Below are positions 6,307 to 7,209 of a stretch of 7,209 bases of DNA, piece by piece. A program made the translations under genes and the position numbers. A model generated the notes under the pieces. It was not told the DNA's origin. It was given only the letters and a program-made list of their open reading frames with translations, and did no database searches. Source of the DNA: Cyclobacteriaceae bacterium (GTDB lineage: Bacteria > Bacteroidota > Bacteroidia > Cytophagales > Cyclobacteriaceae); contig JABFSY010000496.1 of NCBI GenBank assembly GCA_013140395.1, forward strand, positions 1 through 7,209. Direction: 5' to 3'. Position 1 is the first letter of the stretch. Each line of letters starts with the position of its first letter.

Positions 6307-6352
6307 GGTAGGAGTTACGAATTACAATTGATCTATCTTCGTAATTCTTACC
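6307..6352 (+). terminator. 15-bp-stem inverted repeat after yraN, candidate terminator
   Basis: GGTAGGAGTTACGAA (6307-6321) pairs with TTCGTAATTCTTACC (6338-6352) around a 16-base loop. Thirteen positions are Watson-Crick and the other two are G-U when read as plus-strand RNA, whereas minus-strand RNA would have A-C mismatches. The structure is therefore better suited to ending the yraN transcript. It starts six bases after the yraN stop but has no U tract after it. It could also be a remnant of a dispersed palindromic repeat. Confidence 0.5.
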
Positions 6353-6356
6353 TTGT
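6328..6356 (+). promoter_or_regulatory. Promoter-like site pointing into the convergent gene
   Basis: TTG (6328-6330), an 18-base spacer and TACCTTGT (6349-6356) resemble the promoter candidates found elsewhere in the window. The 11 bases TTACCTTGTAC (6348-6358) are identical to those before the aminotransferase gene (1863-1873). No plus-strand gene follows, so any transcript would be antisense to the 3' end of the gene at 6360-7175. The site overlaps the right arm of the inverted repeat, and chance is a real possibility. Confidence 0.22.
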
Positions 6357-6359
6357 ACC

Positions 6360-7175
6360 TCAAAGTATTTTTGCATAAATCTCTTTCCCTCTTTCATCCC
6401 ACTCTTTTCTAATGTATGGCTTAATTTCTTTTTCAAATGGCTCTTTGGGGTAGCTGATGATTCGTTTGCGTTTTCCATTCGCATAGTTCTCAATCCAATC
6501 GCCTACTTTTTCATTAAACCGATATTCACCACGCACTGCAACTTGCCCGTTTTCATGGAGTAGATAGTAGTACCCTTCCTTCCCTCCGTATTCTACCGGT
6601 GTAATTTCCTTCAGCTTTTTCCGTTCAGCAGGGTCGTAGTAAGTAATTCGTGATTCCTTCGGCCAGCCTTTATAATATTTCTCCTTGTCCTCTAGCAAGT
6701 CTTGCAAGTTATGTCGCATCCAGCGGCCATGCCGGGTTCCTTTGAAGTAGATGCCCTCTTCTACTACCGCTTGCCCAATCATTTTTTTATAGGGGCCATG
6801 CAAGAGTACTCCCTTCTTTGGGTCGAACTTTTCGGTTTTTTTAACTTGTCGTTGAGCAAAGTCAAAATAGTAGATATCACGCGCAAATGTATTAGGCACA
6901 TCTGGCTTCTTGAGTACATAGAACAACTCAAGCGTCACCTTCTCCCCAAAGCCTTTTCTTGTAAATGCCTTCTTGGTTTTGATTCCGTAGTAAACCCTTC
7001 GTTTTGGCTTTTTCTTTTTTGTAACGATGGGCTCTTCTTCCTTTTCCAATTCCAGGAGCGTGAAGGGTTTGTCGGTATCAAACGTAAATTGCCCCTCTTG
7101 CACTTTCGGTTCTGTGCCTTGTGCCCACAACAAAACCGGGAGCAATACCAAAATGGAAATGAAACTTTCTTTCAT
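6360..7175 (-). CDS. Secreted MORN/YwqK-type repeat protein
   Basis: Predicted exported protein of 271 residues; the role is unknown. Residues 1-19 (MKESFISILVLLPVLLWAQ) are a Sec signal peptide. A Lys/Glu-rich segment follows (about 42-72, including TKKKKPKRR). The second half carries degenerate MORN-like units of the YwqK type with the pattern G-x-Y-x(n)-G-x(n)-G-x-W: LLHGPYKK through GIYFKGTRHGRW (124-152), then HENGQVAVRGEYRFNEKVGDW with YANGKRKR (207-237), and a last partial unit (about 250-268, RKEWDERGKE). Automated annotation often calls this pattern 'toxin-antitoxin system YwqK family antitoxin', but with a signal peptide and no toxin neighbour that role is unlikely; a periplasmic or surface beta-sheet scaffold is more plausible, by inference. 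The ATG start is supported by the signal peptide; no clear promoter is seen in the remaining 34 bases. It is convergent with yraN and is the only gene here ending in TGA. Confidence 0.85.
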   Translation of the reverse strand: MKESFISILVLLPVLLWAQGTEPKVQEGQFTFDTDKPFTLLELEKEEEPIVTKKKKPKRRVYYGIKTKKAFTRKGFGEKVTLELFYVLKKPDVPNTFARDIYYFDFAQRQVKKTEKFDPKKGVLLHGPYKKMIGQAVVEEGIYFKGTRHGRWMRHNLQDLLEDKEKYYKGWPKESRITYYDPAERKKLKEITPVEYGGKEGYYYLLHENGQVAVRGEYRFNEKVGDWIENYANGKRKRIISYPKEPFEKEIKPYIRKEWDERGKEIYAKIL

Positions 7176-7209
7176 ACATTAATATGTGATTTTTGGTGCT
7201 CTTAGCAAT

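Noticed and set aside
6702..7205. Plus-strand open frame of 167 codons opposite the MORN-repeat gene
   Set aside because: It is antisense to a gene with a signal peptide and recognisable repeats; its translation is Phe/Leu/Cys-rich and shows no domain pattern.
1..7209. CRISPR arrays, tRNAs, insertion sequences, phage genes or toxin-antitoxin pairs
   Set aside because: No regularly spaced repeats, cloverleaf structures, transposase or integrase motifs were seen; the window is fully explained by conventional genes.

Overview
The window looks like ordinary chromosomal housekeeping DNA from a member of the Bacteroidota, most likely a Cytophagales-type organism. This rests on four things: signal peptides ending in FGQ or WAQ, promoter-like sites of the TAnnTTTG type instead of sigma70 boxes, a single-chain phosphoglucose/phosphomannose isomerase, and weak Shine-Dalgarno sequences. 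The taxonomic placement is inference; no marker gene is present. I see no phage, insertion sequence, CRISPR array, tRNA or rRNA.

Layout, left to right. Positions 30-413 (-) encode a small secreted protein of unknown function. Positions 470-1039 (+) encode 3-methyladenine DNA glycosylase I (Tag) with its zinc ligands and base-recognition residues intact. It converges, 6 bp apart, on a secreted CBM9/DOMON-like beta-sandwich protein (1046-1780, -). That gene diverges from an exported class V aminotransferase-fold PLP enzyme (1875-3134, +) across a short region holding two back-to-back promoter candidates. On the minus strand, 5910 to 3150 reads as a compact operon: bifunctional PGI/PMI (4912-5910), octanoyltransferase LipB (4165-4884) and a secreted GH113-like glycoside hydrolase (3150-4160), with gaps of 27 and 4 bp. 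Diverging from its head is the small YraN/UPF0102 nuclease-fold protein (5947-6300, +). The window closes with a secreted MORN/YwqK-repeat protein (6360-7175, -), separated from yraN by a 15-bp-stem inverted repeat.

The genes do not form one pathway. PGI/PMI interconverts hexose phosphates and LipB starts lipoylation of the 2-oxoacid dehydrogenases, so their pairing is at most a loose central-carbon link; the GH113-like enzyme could supply mannose-type sugars that PGI/PMI would process after phosphorylation (speculative). I found no convincing undescribed system. The points most worth a second look are regulatory and structural: the divergent promoter pair that moves the aminotransferase start and implies a leaderless mRNA, the long inverted repeat after yraN with a promoter-like site pointing into the neighbouring gene, the CTGC-rich repeat inside a coding region, and three non-ATG starts. 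There is no gene-free stretch longer than about 80 bp.
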